Numbered from the stretch's first letter, positions 19,765 through 29,004 are shown. The stretch is DNA of 64,000 bases from Enterococcus_D sp050529585 (GCF_050529585.1 NZ_CP172882.1:434001-498000); one strand, 5' to 3'. Program-made: numbers and translations. The notes: generated from the letters alone by a model not told the origin.

Positions 19765-21150
19765 ATGGTATCGGTAAAAGAAATGGCACAGGTTCGCCCA
19801 GCAAAACGACAAGTGGCATGGCAAGAAACAGAATTTTATGGATTCATTCATTTTGGTATGAACACGATGACCAATAAGGAATGGGGATTGGGCAATGAAT
19901 CGCTATCGCTTTTTGACCCGCCAGATGTAGACTGCACACAATGGGTCAAAGGCATGAAAATGGCAGGGATGAATGGCGTTATTTTGACGTGTAAACACCA
20001 TGATGGATTTTGTTTATGGCCTACGGGAACAACCACCCATTCAGTCAAGTATACGCCGTGGAAAAATGGACAAGGAGATCTTGTTGCAGAAGTTTCACAG
20101 GCATGCCAACAGGAAAATATGAAGTTTGGCATCTATTTATCTCCATGGGATAGACAATCCTCTGTTTATGGCAGTGGTCGAGCATATGATGATATATATC
20201 TGGCGCAATTAACAGAGTTGTTGACAAATTATGGCGACATTTTTGAAGTCTGGTTTGATGGGGCGAATGGCGCGGCTGAAGGCAAAAAACAGCCTTACGA
20301 TTGGACACGGTATTTTGCCTTGGTCCGGCAATTACAACCCCAAGCAGTGATGGCTGTTTGTGGACCAGATGTTCGTTGGGTCGGCAATGAAGCAGGGAAG
20401 ACCCGGCAAGATGAATGGAGTGTGGTACCAGAAGCACTGCAGGCTGCAGAACGTACAATCGAAGAGTCGCAAAAAGTTGATGACGGATGCTTTGGGAGAG
20501 CAGATTCTGCCCAGCAAGATTTAGGCAGCCGCAAAGTCCTAGCGGATTATCAAGGAAAACTTGTGTGGTATCCAGCAGAAGTCAACACCTCTATTCGTCC
20601 AGGCTGGTTTTATCATGCCGAAGAAGACCCGCAAGTCCGAACAAGTGAAGAATTGTTTCAAATTTATCAGAAATCTGTTGGCGGAAATAGTACATTTCTT
20701 TTGAATGTACCGCCAATGCCCAATGGATCAATGGCGCAAACAGATCTCGAGGTGCTTTGTGCATTGGGGCAAAAGATAGCGGCCCTTAAAAACAGCAATC
20801 AATTTTCAACAGCAAGCTGTCAACGCATCAATCTGCAAGATAAGCCTGACAAGTCTGCTTTTCAGTCGATCGATGAGCAACAACCGGCTCAGATGATTCT
20901 TACTTGGAAAGAAGCCATTCAAATCAGTGGTGTGTCTATCAAAGAAGATTTGTCATTTGGGCAACAAATTGAGCGCTTTCAAATATATACCAAAAAGAAT
21001 GGCGCAGACTGTTTGGTAGCACAAGGACATACAATCGGTTATCAACGCATCTTACGTTTTCCTAAAATCAAGACGAATAATCTCGATATACGTATTTTGA
21101 AAAACCGAGGCGCCTATGCAATCAAAGATGTCCAAATCATCTCACTTTGA
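19765..21150 (+). CDS. GH29 alpha-L-fucosidase with C-terminal discoidin-like domain (third)
   Basis: 461 aa. GH29 features: FIHFGMNTMTNKEWG, the LTCKHHDGFCLW motif and the predicted nucleophile in VWFDGANG (D165). The final ~120 residues, after the catalytic barrel, resemble a truncated F5/8 type C (discoidin) carbohydrate-binding domain. This arrangement is common among alpha-1,3/4-specific GH29 enzymes, so it may act on Lewis-type fucose; this is inference. The start at 19765 follows GGAGGGAG; an upstream ATG at 19720 overlaps the GH35 gene. No signal peptide. Confidence 0.88.
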   Translation: MVSVKEMAQVRPAKRQVAWQETEFYGFIHFGMNTMTNKEWGLGNESLSLFDPPDVDCTQWVKGMKMAGMNGVILTCKHHDGFCLWPTGTTTHSVKYTPWKNGQGDLVAEVSQACQQENMKFGIYLSPWDRQSSVYGSGRAYDDIYLAQLTELLTNYGDIFEVWFDGANGAAEGKKQPYDWTRYFALVRQLQPQAVMAVCGPDVRWVGNEAGKTRQDEWSVVPEALQAAERTIEESQKVDDGCFGRADSAQQDLGSRKVLADYQGKLVWYPAEVNTSIRPGWFYHAEEDPQVRTSEELFQIYQKSVGGNSTFLLNVPPMPNGSMAQTDLEVLCALGQKIAALKNSNQFSTASCQRINLQDKPDKSAFQSIDEQQPAQMILTWKEAIQISGVSIKEDLSFGQQIERFQIYTKKNGADCLVAQGHTIGYQRILRFPKIKTNNLDIRILKNRGAYAIKDVQIISL

Positions 21151-21319
21151 TCGAAAGACATATGGCCTAGTCAAATTAAATCAAGCCATCTAATGGGATA
21201 CTTATGGCTAGGGGTGCAAGTGGATGACTGACTTCATGTTGGGATCAAAAGTAAGTTTTTTCTTTTCATATGAAAACATGCTAAAATAGATGGGCAGATG
21301 AAAGGAAGAGAGGAACGAC

Positions 21320-22351
21320 ATGTTAACAACAGAAGATTTTGACTTTGATTTACCAGAAGAATTGATTGCCCAAACTCCTTTAAGTGACCGTTCAAGTTCA
21401 CGTTTATTGGTTGTAGATCGTAAAACGGGCGATTTTGAGGATAAACATTTCTACAATATTATTGATGAGTTAAATCCAGGCGATGCACTGGTCATGAATG
21501 ATACCCGTGTGTTGCCGGCACGCATCTATGGCGTAAAACAAGAGACAGGTGCGCATTTAGAAATTTTACTATTGAACAATACGGAAGGCGATAGTTGGGA
21601 AACCTTGATCAAACCAGCCAAAAGAGCCAAAGTCGGTACGAAGATCACCTTTGGCGACGGTCGTCTAGAAGCCGTGGTGGAAGAAGAGTTGGATCATGGT
21701 GGACGGATCATCCGTTTCAGCTATGAGGGGATTTTCTTGGAGATTTTAGAGTCACTAGGGGAAATGCCATTACCGCCTTACATCAAAGAACGTTTGGAAG
21801 ACCCTGATCGATATCAAACAGTTTATGCCAAAGAAAACGGCTCGGCTGCTGCACCAACAGCAGGGTTGCATTTTACGCCTGAATTATTGGCGCAGATCGA
21901 AGCCAAAGGGGTAAAATTGGTGTATTTGACATTGCATGTGGGTTTAGGCACCTTCAGGCCAGTGAGTGTCGATGATATTGCCGATCACGAGATGCATAGC
22001 GAATTTTATCGATTGACAGAAGAAGCAGCGGCCCAACTAAATGAGGTTCGTGCCAATGGCGGCAAAATCGTAGCAGTTGGTACGACATCGATTCGGACTT
22101 TAGAAACGATTGGTACCAAGTTTGACGGCGAAATCAAAGGGGATAGCGGTTGGACCAATATCTTTATTACGCCAGGATATGAATTCAAAGTTGTCCAGGC
22201 TTTTTCCACCAATTTCCATTTGCCTAAATCAACATTGGTGATGCTGGTCAGTGCTTTTGCAGGACGTGATTTAACCTTGTCAGCATATCAACATGCCATC
22301 GATGAACGGTACCGCTTCTTTAGCTTTGGCGATGCCATGTTCTTAAAATAA
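21320..22351 (+). CDS. queA: S-adenosylmethionine:tRNA ribosyltransferase-isomerase
   Basis: 343 aa, full length. QueA transfers the ribosyl group of S-adenosylmethionine to 7-aminomethyl-7-deazaguanine in tRNA to form epoxyqueuosine. Clear hallmarks are DFDFDLPEELIAQTPL at the N-terminus, GDALVMNDTRVLPARI, SAAAPTAGLHFT, and the C-terminal RYRFFSFGDAM. GAAAGGAAGAGAGG precedes the ATG. It stands after the glycan locus and is transcribed toward its own strong terminator. tgt, the next enzyme of queuosine synthesis, lies 1.3 kb downstream on the same strand, separated by a DUF975 gene on the opposite strand. Confidence 0.97.
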   Translation: MLTTEDFDFDLPEELIAQTPLSDRSSSRLLVVDRKTGDFEDKHFYNIIDELNPGDALVMNDTRVLPARIYGVKQETGAHLEILLLNNTEGDSWETLIKPAKRAKVGTKITFGDGRLEAVVEEELDHGGRIIRFSYEGIFLEILESLGEMPLPPYIKERLEDPDRYQTVYAKENGSAAAPTAGLHFTPELLAQIEAKGVKLVYLTLHVGLGTFRPVSVDDIADHEMHSEFYRLTEEAAAQLNEVRANGGKIVAVGTTSIRTLETIGTKFDGEIKGDSGWTNIFITPGYEFKVVQAFSTNFHLPKSTLVMLVSAFAGRDLTLSAYQHAIDERYRFFSFGDAMFLK

Positions 22352-22370
22352 ACAAAAACTGAGCGACAAT

Positions 22371-22416
22371 TGCGGTTCTCAAGTTGAAGATTTCTCAACT
22401 TTAGAACTGCTTTTTT
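22371..22416 (+). terminator. Terminator after queA
   Basis: GCGGTTCTCAAGTTGA pairs almost completely with CTCAACTTTAGAACTGC across a short loop, followed by six T. Confidence 0.85.
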
Positions 22417-22753
22417 GTCGCCCAGCTTAATACTTGAGGAAGGTATAAGTGGTGGTCGCTTTTGATGTTACATGCAAAGCAATGGTTCGAAAATTTGTTT
22501 TCATTTACAAACTTACACATGTTTCGTGTATTCTGATACAAAATGAGACGTATCATTTTTCGATATAGAAATGTTCGATCTTTGTTACGTGGTTCTTCTT
22601 GTTACTTTACACGGTTGATACTAGGTGAAACTTGTACGTTCAACAACTTTTTGTAGATTGAGTTTGCGTTTATTACGTAACCACCATCAGAGTTGCTACC
22701 TTCCTTACACTTATAATATACCACGGATAGAAACCGCTTGCAAACGGATTGCT
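22417..22753. other. Intergenic stretch without a confident gene
   Basis: No convincing gene was seen. On the minus strand a short reading frame ending at 22602 encodes a coherent-looking tail (GGYVINANSIYKKLL and following) behind a TATAAT-like box at about 22710 and an AAGGAAGG sequence. It lacks a good start codon, so it may be a gene remnant. Nothing else was recognised. Confidence 0.4.
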
Positions 22754-22783
22754 TAAAAAAAGACCGGATACCCGATCTTTTAA
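22754..22783. terminator. Terminator of the DUF975 gene
   Basis: AGACCGG and CCGATCT pair around a three-base loop with A- and T-runs outside. Read on the minus strand it closes the DUF975 gene and overlaps its stop codon. Confidence 0.75.
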
Positions 22784-23490
22784 GACAATGCTTGTTTTGG
22801 CAGATTTTCATAAAACGCAGCTTTGGTAGCGCTAATGTATGGCGTTAACCACAAATAACCGATACCTGCTGTCATGATAGCGAGTATGTGCCACCCAATA
22901 AAACTTAAATCCAATAAAAAGAGTTTTCCTTTATAACCTTTCATCAAGTGACGACTACCAGTGATACAGCTAAGGAAGTCTGGGCGCATACCTGTCTGTT
23001 CATACGTATCGTAATAGACAAAGTAAGCTTGAGAATATGCATAGCTTTTAACGATCCCTGGAATGATGAACAATAAAGTCCATAATGTTGTAAAAATCGT
23101 TGATAAAATGTAAATGACAATAATACCTAAGACAAATGCGCCTTTGAAACCACGGAAAACATCAGAAAATGGTTGGATATCTGAACGCTTGCCACGCAAG
23201 AGATCAAGAAATGTCCATGAAATACCGGCACCGAATAGCGCTGCAAACAGACCACTGATGATACCGCCACCGCCACTTCCGGAAGAACCTGTATTGTCCA
23301 TAGTCGCAGGATCAATGGTACCACCGCTATTTTGTATCAATGTCATCAAAGGCAATACAGCAATCAATACTAAAACCACAGCAATTGCAATAGAAATCAA
23401 TGTTGGTACTAAGCACATCAGCACACTATCTTTCCAACGCCCCTTCAGCACGCTTTTGGCTTCACTCTTTAGTTCACCAATTGTTATCAT
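22780..23490 (-). CDS. DUF975 family membrane protein
   Basis: 236 aa. Starts with the DUF975-typical ITIGELKSEAKSVLKGRWKDSV. About five hydrophobic segments follow, with a Gly/Ser-rich linker (GSSGSGGGG near residue 90) between the second and third. The C-terminal KGYKGKLFLLDLSFIGWHIL is a family hallmark. Function is unknown. The start at 23490 has an AAAGGAGG site just before it; an upstream ATG at 23532 has none. It is a single-gene unit transcribed against queA and tgt. Confidence 0.8.
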   Translation of the reverse strand: MITIGELKSEAKSVLKGRWKDSVLMCLVPTLISIAIAVVLVLIAVLPLMTLIQNSGGTIDPATMDNTGSSGSGGGGIISGLFAALFGAGISWTFLDLLRGKRSDIQPFSDVFRGFKGAFVLGIIVIYILSTIFTTLWTLLFIIPGIVKSYAYSQAYFVYYDTYEQTGMRPDFLSCITGSRHLMKGYKGKLFLLDLSFIGWHILAIMTAGIGYLWLTPYISATKAAFYENLPKQALS

Positions 23491-23686
23491 AAAAAAACCT
23501 CCTTTCAATATAAATAACATGATAGCAAACATTCATTAAATCTTCAAAAAAAAGAAGCGAATCATTCGCAATATTAGGAGAAAATAATCATAGATTCCTT
23601 AAACTGCCTTGCAAATTCAGCACACAGCGCTTATCATAGATAGCGTTGCACAGTAACTTGAGTATATAAAGAAAGTAGGGGAATGA

Positions 23687-24832
23687 ATGACAGAACCAGC
23701 CATTCGTTATCGTCTAATCAAAAAAGAAAAACATACAGGTGCGCGTTTAGGGGAATTGATTACACCGCACGGGACCTTTCCAACGCCTATGTTTATGCCT
23801 GTTGGTACATTAGCAACGGTCAAAACCTTGGCACCAGAAGAATTGAAAGAGATGGGTGCTGGCGTTATCTTGAGCAATACCTATCATCTATGGTTGCGTC
23901 CGGGAGAAGATATCGTTGCAGAAGCAGGCGGCTTACATAAATTTATGAATTGGGATCAGCCTATTTTGACTGATTCAGGTGGTTTTCAAGTCTTCTCGTT
24001 AGCTGATATGCGTAATATAGTAGAAGAAGGCGTTCACTTCAAAAATCATTTGAACGGTTCAAAAATGTTTCTGTCCCCAGAAAAAGCCATCGATATTCAA
24101 AATAAATTAGGCTCAGATATTATGATGAGCTTCGATGAGTGCCCACCATTTGATGAAAGTTATGACTATGTCAAAAAATCTGTTGAACGGACTTCGCGTT
24201 GGGCGCAAAGAGGATTAGAAGCCCACGCCAATCCAGATCGCCAAGGACTTTTTGGCATCATCCAAGGTGCTGGATTTGAAGATTTACGTAAACAAAGTGC
24301 ACAAGATTTGATCAGTATGGATTTCCCTGGTTATTCAATTGGGGGATTATCTGTAGGAGAACCTAAGTCTGAAATGAACCGTGTCTTGGAATTTACAACG
24401 CCATGGATTCCAGAAAATAAACCACGTTATTTGATGGGTGTGGGCGCAGCGGATTCATTGATTGATGGTGTGATTCGGGGCGTTGATATGTTCGATTGTG
24501 TGTTGCCAACGCGCATTGCACGTAATGGTACTTGCATGACCTCTCAAGGACGCTTAGTCGTGAAAAACGCGCAGTTTGCTCGTGATTTCCGACCAATTGA
24601 TGAAAACTGTGATTGCTACACCTGTAAAAATTATTCACGGGCGTACATCCGTCATTTGATCAAATGCGATGAAACCTTTGGGATGCGCTTGACGTCTTAT
24701 CACAATGTGTATTTCTTATTGAATTTGATGAAACAAGTGCGTCAAGCCATCATGGATGACAATTTATTGGAATTTCGTCAGCATTTCATTGAAGAGTACG
24801 GCTTCAACAAAGAAAACGCGAAGAATTTTTAA
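23687..24832 (+). CDS. tgt: tRNA-guanine transglycosylase
   Basis: 381 aa, standard length. Tgt exchanges guanine-34 for the queuosine precursor preQ1 in tRNAs for Asp, Asn, His and Tyr. Visible are the substrate motif LTDSGGFQVFSL, the GGLSVGEPK loop, and the zinc site CDCYTCKNYSRAYIRHL (CxCxxC plus the following His). The start at 23687 is in frame with TEPAIRYRL; the ATG four bases earlier is in another frame. A GTAGGGG ribosome site precedes it. It lies upstream of yajC, the usual order in Firmicutes (queA, tgt, yajC). Confidence 0.97.
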   Translation: MTEPAIRYRLIKKEKHTGARLGELITPHGTFPTPMFMPVGTLATVKTLAPEELKEMGAGVILSNTYHLWLRPGEDIVAEAGGLHKFMNWDQPILTDSGGFQVFSLADMRNIVEEGVHFKNHLNGSKMFLSPEKAIDIQNKLGSDIMMSFDECPPFDESYDYVKKSVERTSRWAQRGLEAHANPDRQGLFGIIQGAGFEDLRKQSAQDLISMDFPGYSIGGLSVGEPKSEMNRVLEFTTPWIPENKPRYLMGVGAADSLIDGVIRGVDMFDCVLPTRIARNGTCMTSQGRLVVKNAQFARDFRPIDENCDCYTCKNYSRAYIRHLIKCDETFGMRLTSYHNVYFLLNLMKQVRQAIMDDNLLEFRQHFIEEYGFNKENAKNF

Positions 24833-24913
24833 CTTTATCGCCAAAACGGTAGGAAAATAAAGTAGATTCTGATAAAGTATTTATAGGAAAGACTAATAAT
24901 CGAGGTGAAAAAA

Positions 24914-25264
24914 ATGGCACAATCTTTACCAATGCTCTTTATGCTTGTTGCACTTGTTGCAATGTGGTTCTTCATGAGCCGTTCGCAAAAGAAGCAGCAG
25001 CAAGAACGTAAAAACTTGCTTGATAACATGAAAGCTGGCGACAACGTTGTAACGATCGGCGGACTTCATGGTGTGATTTCTGAAATCAACACTGAAAAAA
25101 ATACAGTAATCATCGATTGCGAAGGTATCTTCTTAGAATTTGACCGCTCAGCGATTCGTACTGTGACACCTGCAACAGCTGCATCTGTAACAACTGAGAT
25201 CGAACCAGCTGATGTAGCAGAAGAAGCAACAGAAGTAACAAAGACAGATGATACAAAAGAATAA
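24914..25264 (+). CDS. yajC: Preprotein translocase subunit YajC
   Basis: 116 aa. One N-terminal membrane helix (LPMLFMLVALVAMWFFM) is followed by the motifs RSQKKQQQERKNLLDNMKAG and GDNVVTIGGLHG and an acidic tail. YajC binds the SecDF part of the Sec translocase. The ATG at 24914 is preferred because CGAGGTG lies 6 bases before it; the GTG at 24905 is part of that ribosome site. It is directly downstream of tgt and ends at a strong hairpin terminator. Confidence 0.92.
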   Translation: MAQSLPMLFMLVALVAMWFFMSRSQKKQQQERKNLLDNMKAGDNVVTIGGLHGVISEINTEKNTVIIDCEGIFLEFDRSAIRTVTPATAASVTTEIEPADVAEEATEVTKTDDTKE

Positions 25265-25280
25265 GTTTGGATTTGACGAA

Positions 25281-25316
25281 CCTTTACCACTCATAGATGA
25301 GTTGTAAAGGTTTTTT
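25281..25316 (+). terminator. Terminator after yajC
   Basis: CCTTTACCACTCAT pairs with TGAGTTGTAAAGG (one mismatch) around a three-base loop, followed by six T. Confidence 0.85.
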
Positions 25317-25329
25317 ATCTTCTGAAAGA

Positions 25330-25380
25330 AATAATCCTGGTACCAGAAATGATTCATTCTTTCTGGTACCAGGATTATTT
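25330..25380. terminator. Bidirectional terminator between yajC and hsp20
   Basis: AATAATCCTGGTACCAGAAA and its exact complement are separated by ten bases; a T-rich end lies in both directions. It terminates the minus-strand hsp20 gene and backs up the yajC terminator. Confidence 0.8.
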
Positions 25381-25392
25381 GTTTGGGGTAAG

Positions 25393-25824
25393 CTATTCGA
25401 TTGGAATAGATTTTTTGCGTTCTATATTGTGTTCATCTTTTGGTAGGGTTAATTTAAGAATTCCCTCTGAGTAAGTAGCTTTGATTTCGTCTTCTTTGAT
25501 ATTTTCTAGGAGATACTGACGACGGACACTGGTTAGACTTCTTTCGCTGCGGACGAGTTTGCCTTTTTTGTCTTCTGTTTGTGTATCGGATTGATGTTGA
25601 CCAACAATCGTTAATACACCATTTTCATAGGTCACATGTATATCTTCTTTAGGGATACCAGGCAATTCTGCTTCGACGAGGTATTCTTTCTCATTTTCGT
25701 GAATATCGGTTTTGATCACATTTGGCTTGAATCCATCAAAGAAGCTCCGGCCAAAATCTTCGAAAAAATTAAAAGGTGACATATTATACGCATCAGAGTG
25801 ACGAGGTTCAATCTCATTTGACAT
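25393..25824 (-). CDS. Small heat shock protein, Hsp20 family
   Basis: 143 aa. Alpha-crystallin domain from about residue 35 (IKTDIHENEKEYLVEAELPG) to the GILKLTLPK motif near residue 130. The IxI-like tail KKSIPIE follows. It acts as an ATP-independent holdase that keeps unfolding proteins soluble. It is a single gene between two hairpins, with an AAAGGA site before the ATG and a TTGAAA/TAGAAT promoter upstream. No CIRCE repeat was found near the promoter; a CtsR site was not clearly visible either. Confidence 0.93.
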   Translation of the reverse strand: MSNEIEPRHSDAYNMSPFNFFEDFGRSFFDGFKPNVIKTDIHENEKEYLVEAELPGIPKEDIHVTYENGVLTIVGQHQSDTQTEDKKGKLVRSERSLTSVRRQYLLENIKEDEIKATYSEGILKLTLPKDEHNIERKKSIPIE

Positions 25825-25863
25825 AAAAAATCAATCCTTTCTTTGTTATTCTTTTCACTTATT

Positions 25864-25892
25864 ATTCTAGTACCGTTTATATTTTTTTTCAA
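25864..25892 (-). promoter_or_regulatory. Putative sigma-A promoter of hsp20
   Basis: On the minus strand TTGAAA (25892-25887) and TAGAAT (25869-25864) are 17 bases apart, 40 bases before the hsp20 start. Confidence 0.5.
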
Positions 25893-26036
25893 ATCATTTA
25901 CTCACCAGCAAAAAAGGAAAGAAAAGTTCCACTAGCGTTTTCTGTGATCCGCGAATAAAAGTGAGCAATCACATATTTTCGGATGACAGTGTATACTTTT
26001 TGGTATATACTAAAAACGAGTCGAAAGGGGATGCTT

Positions 26037-26879
26037 ATGCCGCGTTATAGAAAAAGAGTCTTGATTGCACTCATCTATGCATGTTTATCTTCAGTTGCTT
26101 TGAACATGTTTTGGTTGCCGGGAAATATTTATGCAAGTGGCTTGACAGGTCTTTCACAATTGTTGTCGCAAGTATTGTATGAGCAGTTTGCTATTGAGTT
26201 ATCGATTCCAGTATTCGTCTTATTTTTTAACGCACCTTTGTTAGCGATTGCATGGTTGAAAATCGACCGTACGTTTACTATATTGACGGTTTGTACAGTT
26301 TTGCTTTCGTCATTGATGATGAAAGTAGTCCCTATTGTCCCGTTGACAACAGATCCTGTGATTTGTGCGGTTTTTGGCGGACTGCTGCACGGTGTTTCAG
26401 TCGGGCTGACATTAAATGACGACTTTTCTACAGGTGGACTAGATATCCTAGGTATCTTAGTAAAAATGTTGACGGGGAAAAGTATCGGCACTTTTTTTAT
26501 TGTATTTAACGTGAGTCTTCAAATCGTTGCTGGCTTGCTCTTTGGTTGGCCCTTTGCTTTTTATAGTGCTATTTCTTTCTTTATAAGCGGGCGTATGGTC
26601 GATTATGTCAATGTGAAACAACGACAGGTCCAATTACTGGTGGTTACTGAAAAAGCAGATGCGGTGATCATGACAGTACAAAGTGCGCTACAGCGGGGTA
26701 TTACAGTCATTAACGATGTTGAAGGCGGATTTGATCGTCAGCAGAAAAAATTATTGTTTTTGGTTATTTCGCAAAAAGAACTAAAAACTGTCGAAGGGAT
26801 GATTCAAGCCATAGATACGCAAGCATTCGTGAGTGTGTCCGCAGGCGTCACTGCGAACCGTCCCTTTTATGAATGGTAG
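26037..26879 (+). CDS. YitT family membrane protein (DUF161/DUF2179)
   Basis: 280 aa. A YitT-type N-terminal membrane domain with about five hydrophobic helices (motif GNIYASGLTGLSQLLS, then the GGLLHGVSVGLTL and FSTGGLDIL segments) is followed by a soluble C-terminal DUF2179 domain from about residue 195. The function of this family is not established. The ATG at 26037 has CGAAAGGGG 6 bases before it; the earlier ATG at 26031 lies on the ribosome site itself. It is followed after 15 bases by the GntR regulator start, so they may be cotranscribed. Confidence 0.85.
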   Translation: MPRYRKRVLIALIYACLSSVALNMFWLPGNIYASGLTGLSQLLSQVLYEQFAIELSIPVFVLFFNAPLLAIAWLKIDRTFTILTVCTVLLSSLMMKVVPIVPLTTDPVICAVFGGLLHGVSVGLTLNDDFSTGGLDILGILVKMLTGKSIGTFFIVFNVSLQIVAGLLFGWPFAFYSAISFFISGRMVDYVNVKQRQVQLLVVTEKADAVIMTVQSALQRGITVINDVEGGFDRQQKKLLFLVISQKELKTVEGMIQAIDTQAFVSVSAGVTANRPFYEW

Positions 26880-26894
26880 AAAGCGGGAATTCAA

Positions 26895-27623
26895 TTGAAA
26901 AAACAAGCACTATTTGAAGAAATTGCAACAAACATCGCCCAACGGGTCTATGATGGGACCTATGTGACTAGCCAAAAACTCCCTTCAGAGTATAATCTGG
27001 CGGAAGAATTTCAATGCAGTCGTTTGACCGTCCGCAAAGCGATTGCTTTATTGATCAGTCAAAATCTATTAGTGAAAGAAAAAGGCAAAGGGACCTATGT
27101 GATGAAACAGCCAAAAATCCAGAGTGGTTCTGGCGGGTTGCAAAGTTTTACCGAGACAGCTCAGGTACAAGGCAAAAAAACGCGTACAGAAGTCCTGCAT
27201 GTGGAAACAGTGAAAGACTTGCCTCTTAAGGTTCGACAAATGTTTGGAAACTATGCCACAGAGCCCATCGTATTTCTTGTTCGCTTGCGTTACTTTGATG
27301 AGGAGCCAATGACGGTCGAGAATCTTTATGTACTAAAACGTTATCTAACAAAGACAAATGAACAACTTCCCGTAAATCACTTGGCATCCTCATTATACCA
27401 AGTGATTGAGACCAATATTGAGGTTGGGTATGCGCATCAAGAAGTCGAAGCTGTAAAAAGCCCGCCGGATATTGCTAAGTTGCTACACGTAGCTGAAGAT
27501 GAGCCGATGCTTTTGGTTCATTCGATGACTTATTCCCCTTCAGCAAAACCAATACTATACGATACGTCATTTTATCGTGCAGATAAATATACCTTCAAAA
27601 ATACATTGGTACGACAGAAATAA
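26895..27623 (+). CDS. GntR family transcriptional regulator with UTRA domain
   Basis: 242 aa. An N-terminal winged helix-turn-helix (residues 5-70, with KLPSEYNLAEEFQCSRLTVRKAI as the typical GntR motif) is joined to a UTRA ligand-binding domain (about 90-240). Members of this HutC subfamily usually bind sugars or amino acid derivatives. The TTG start at 26895 is preceded by GAAAGCGGG and begins KKQALFEEI. The M20 peptidase starts 14 bases after it, so it may regulate that operon or the downstream genes; the effector is unknown. Confidence 0.87.
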   Translation: MKKQALFEEIATNIAQRVYDGTYVTSQKLPSEYNLAEEFQCSRLTVRKAIALLISQNLLVKEKGKGTYVMKQPKIQSGSGGLQSFTETAQVQGKKTRTEVLHVETVKDLPLKVRQMFGNYATEPIVFLVRLRYFDEEPMTVENLYVLKRYLTKTNEQLPVNHLASSLYQVIETNIEVGYAHQEVEAVKSPPDIAKLLHVAEDEPMLLVHSMTYSPSAKPILYDTSFYRADKYTFKNTLVRQK

Positions 27624-27636
27624 AAGGTGGATGAAG

Positions 27637-28938
27637 ATGGACCAAATAACAACAAGTATTGAAACAAATTGGGAAGATTTCCTCTTGCTACTCAAACAAG
27701 TGATGCAAGTACCTAGTGTCAAAGCAGCACCTGAACCTCAAGCGCCTTATGGCATCGAAGCGCGTCGCGTGCTGTCTCTTGTGATGGATAAATGCATGTC
27801 CTACGGGTTTCAGACCAAAGTAATCGACGATGCGATCGGTTATGCACAATGGGGACCCGAAAGCGATGAATACATTGGCGTACTTGGACACTTAGACGTT
27901 GTTCCAGCCGGGACGGGCTGGGACTTTCCACCGTTTGACTTAAGTGAAAACGCTGGGCGGTTTTATGGGCGAGGCATTTTGGACAACAAAGGACCGATCA
28001 TTAGCTGCCTATACGGAATGAAGTTATTAAAAGAGTTAGGTTATCGCCCCAAAAAACCAATACGAATCATCTTTGGCACTGATGAAGAAAGTGGCATGTC
28101 AGATATCAGTCACTACTTAGCGGCTGAGCAACCGCCGGTTTTTGGCTTTACGCCAGATTGCAAGTATCCGGTAGTGTATGGTGAACGTGGTGTAGTAAAC
28201 GTGGCACTGCACTTTCCCTTGCCTGAAAATGAGCAACAGCAAATAGAAGCTTTTCAAGGGGATCAGTTTCGGGATCATGTTCCAGACCATTTGCAAGTGA
28301 CGATTGCTGGCCAAGCTTTTGAATCAAAAGGCACACGCGCACCAAGCAATGCGCCTGAGTTAGGGGAAAATGCAATCACGATACTGGCTGCCAGCCTAGC
28401 AAACCAACTAGACACACATACGGTGATGCACGCAGTGTTCAAATGGATCTGGCAAAGTTTTCATGAAAAACATTTCGGTGAAGGAATCGATTTAGCACTA
28501 TCAGATGCCGATTCTGGTCAATTGATTTTAACGCCAGTTGTTTTACAAAAAGCTGAGGACGGATTGATGTTGGAGGTTGCTTTTCGTTATCCGGTATCTG
28601 TTCCTGAATCCGAAGTGCTAACTAGGCTGCGCACAAGGATGCCTAAGGCTGCCAGAGTAGAAGTTCTTCGGCGCATGCCAGGAATTTGCCAATCAAAAGA
28701 TTCAGAAGAAATCAGAAAGTTGTCCGATATCTATCATATGATCACCGGCAACAATGCGGATCCAGTAACGACGACCGGCGCAACCTATGCGCGGAAAATG
28801 CCGAATATCTTGGCTTTCGGACCATCTTTTCCGGGACAAAAAGGAATTGCCCATAATAAGAATGAATATATGGATGCCACCGATTTACGAATGAATCTAG
28901 AAATTTATATGCGCAGCATCAAAGCATTAACTGAATAA
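27637..28938 (+). CDS. M20 family metallopeptidase, PepV-like
   Basis: 433 aa. Zinc-binding and catalytic motifs are GHLDVVPAGTGW (His-x-Asp), GRGILDNKGP (bridging Asp) and DEESGMSD (Glu-Glu). A dimerisation-like lid domain and the C-terminal TTGATYARKMPN segment follow. This matches bacterial PepV-like dipeptidases that hydrolyse dipeptides or carnosine-type compounds. The ATG at 27637 follows AAAGGTGG; an earlier in-frame ATG overlaps the regulator. Its place between a GntR regulator and a glycosylasparaginase-like gene could mean a role in peptide or glycopeptide breakdown, as inference. Confidence 0.85.
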   Translation: MDQITTSIETNWEDFLLLLKQVMQVPSVKAAPEPQAPYGIEARRVLSLVMDKCMSYGFQTKVIDDAIGYAQWGPESDEYIGVLGHLDVVPAGTGWDFPPFDLSENAGRFYGRGILDNKGPIISCLYGMKLLKELGYRPKKPIRIIFGTDEESGMSDISHYLAAEQPPVFGFTPDCKYPVVYGERGVVNVALHFPLPENEQQQIEAFQGDQFRDHVPDHLQVTIAGQAFESKGTRAPSNAPELGENAITILAASLANQLDTHTVMHAVFKWIWQSFHEKHFGEGIDLALSDADSGQLILTPVVLQKAEDGLMLEVAFRYPVSVPESEVLTRLRTRMPKAARVEVLRRMPGICQSKDSEEIRKLSDIYHMITGNNADPVTTTGATYARKMPNILAFGPSFPGQKGIAHNKNEYMDATDLRMNLEIYMRSIKALTE

Positions 28939-28979
28939 ATGGTAGTCCTATAAGCATGAGCAAATAAAGATCTTTAAAA

Positions 28980-29004
28980 GCGTTTCTTCTAGAAAATGAA
29001 ACGC
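28980..29004. promoter_or_regulatory. Short inverted repeat upstream of asparaginase-like gene
   Basis: GCGTTTC and GAAACGC form a perfect 7 bp palindrome with an 11 bp loop and no T-run. It may be a weak hairpin or a regulator site, for example for the nearby GntR protein. Confidence 0.3.

Noticed and set aside
21183..21208. AGCCAT/ATGGCT repeat as terminator after the third fucosidase
   Set aside because: The stem is short, the loop long and there is no T-run.
22602..22811. 69 aa minus-strand frame as a gene
   Set aside because: It starts inside the DUF975 gene and its terminator, and only the last 35 residues look protein-like. It is mentioned as a possible remnant only.
23683..23940. 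85 aa frame starting just before tgt
   Set aside because: It overlaps the conserved tgt frame throughout, has no family features, and uses an ATG four bases from the true start.
28980..29004. Hairpin as terminator of the M20 gene
   Set aside because: The stem is only 7 bp and lacks a T-run, so it is listed as a possible regulatory repeat instead.
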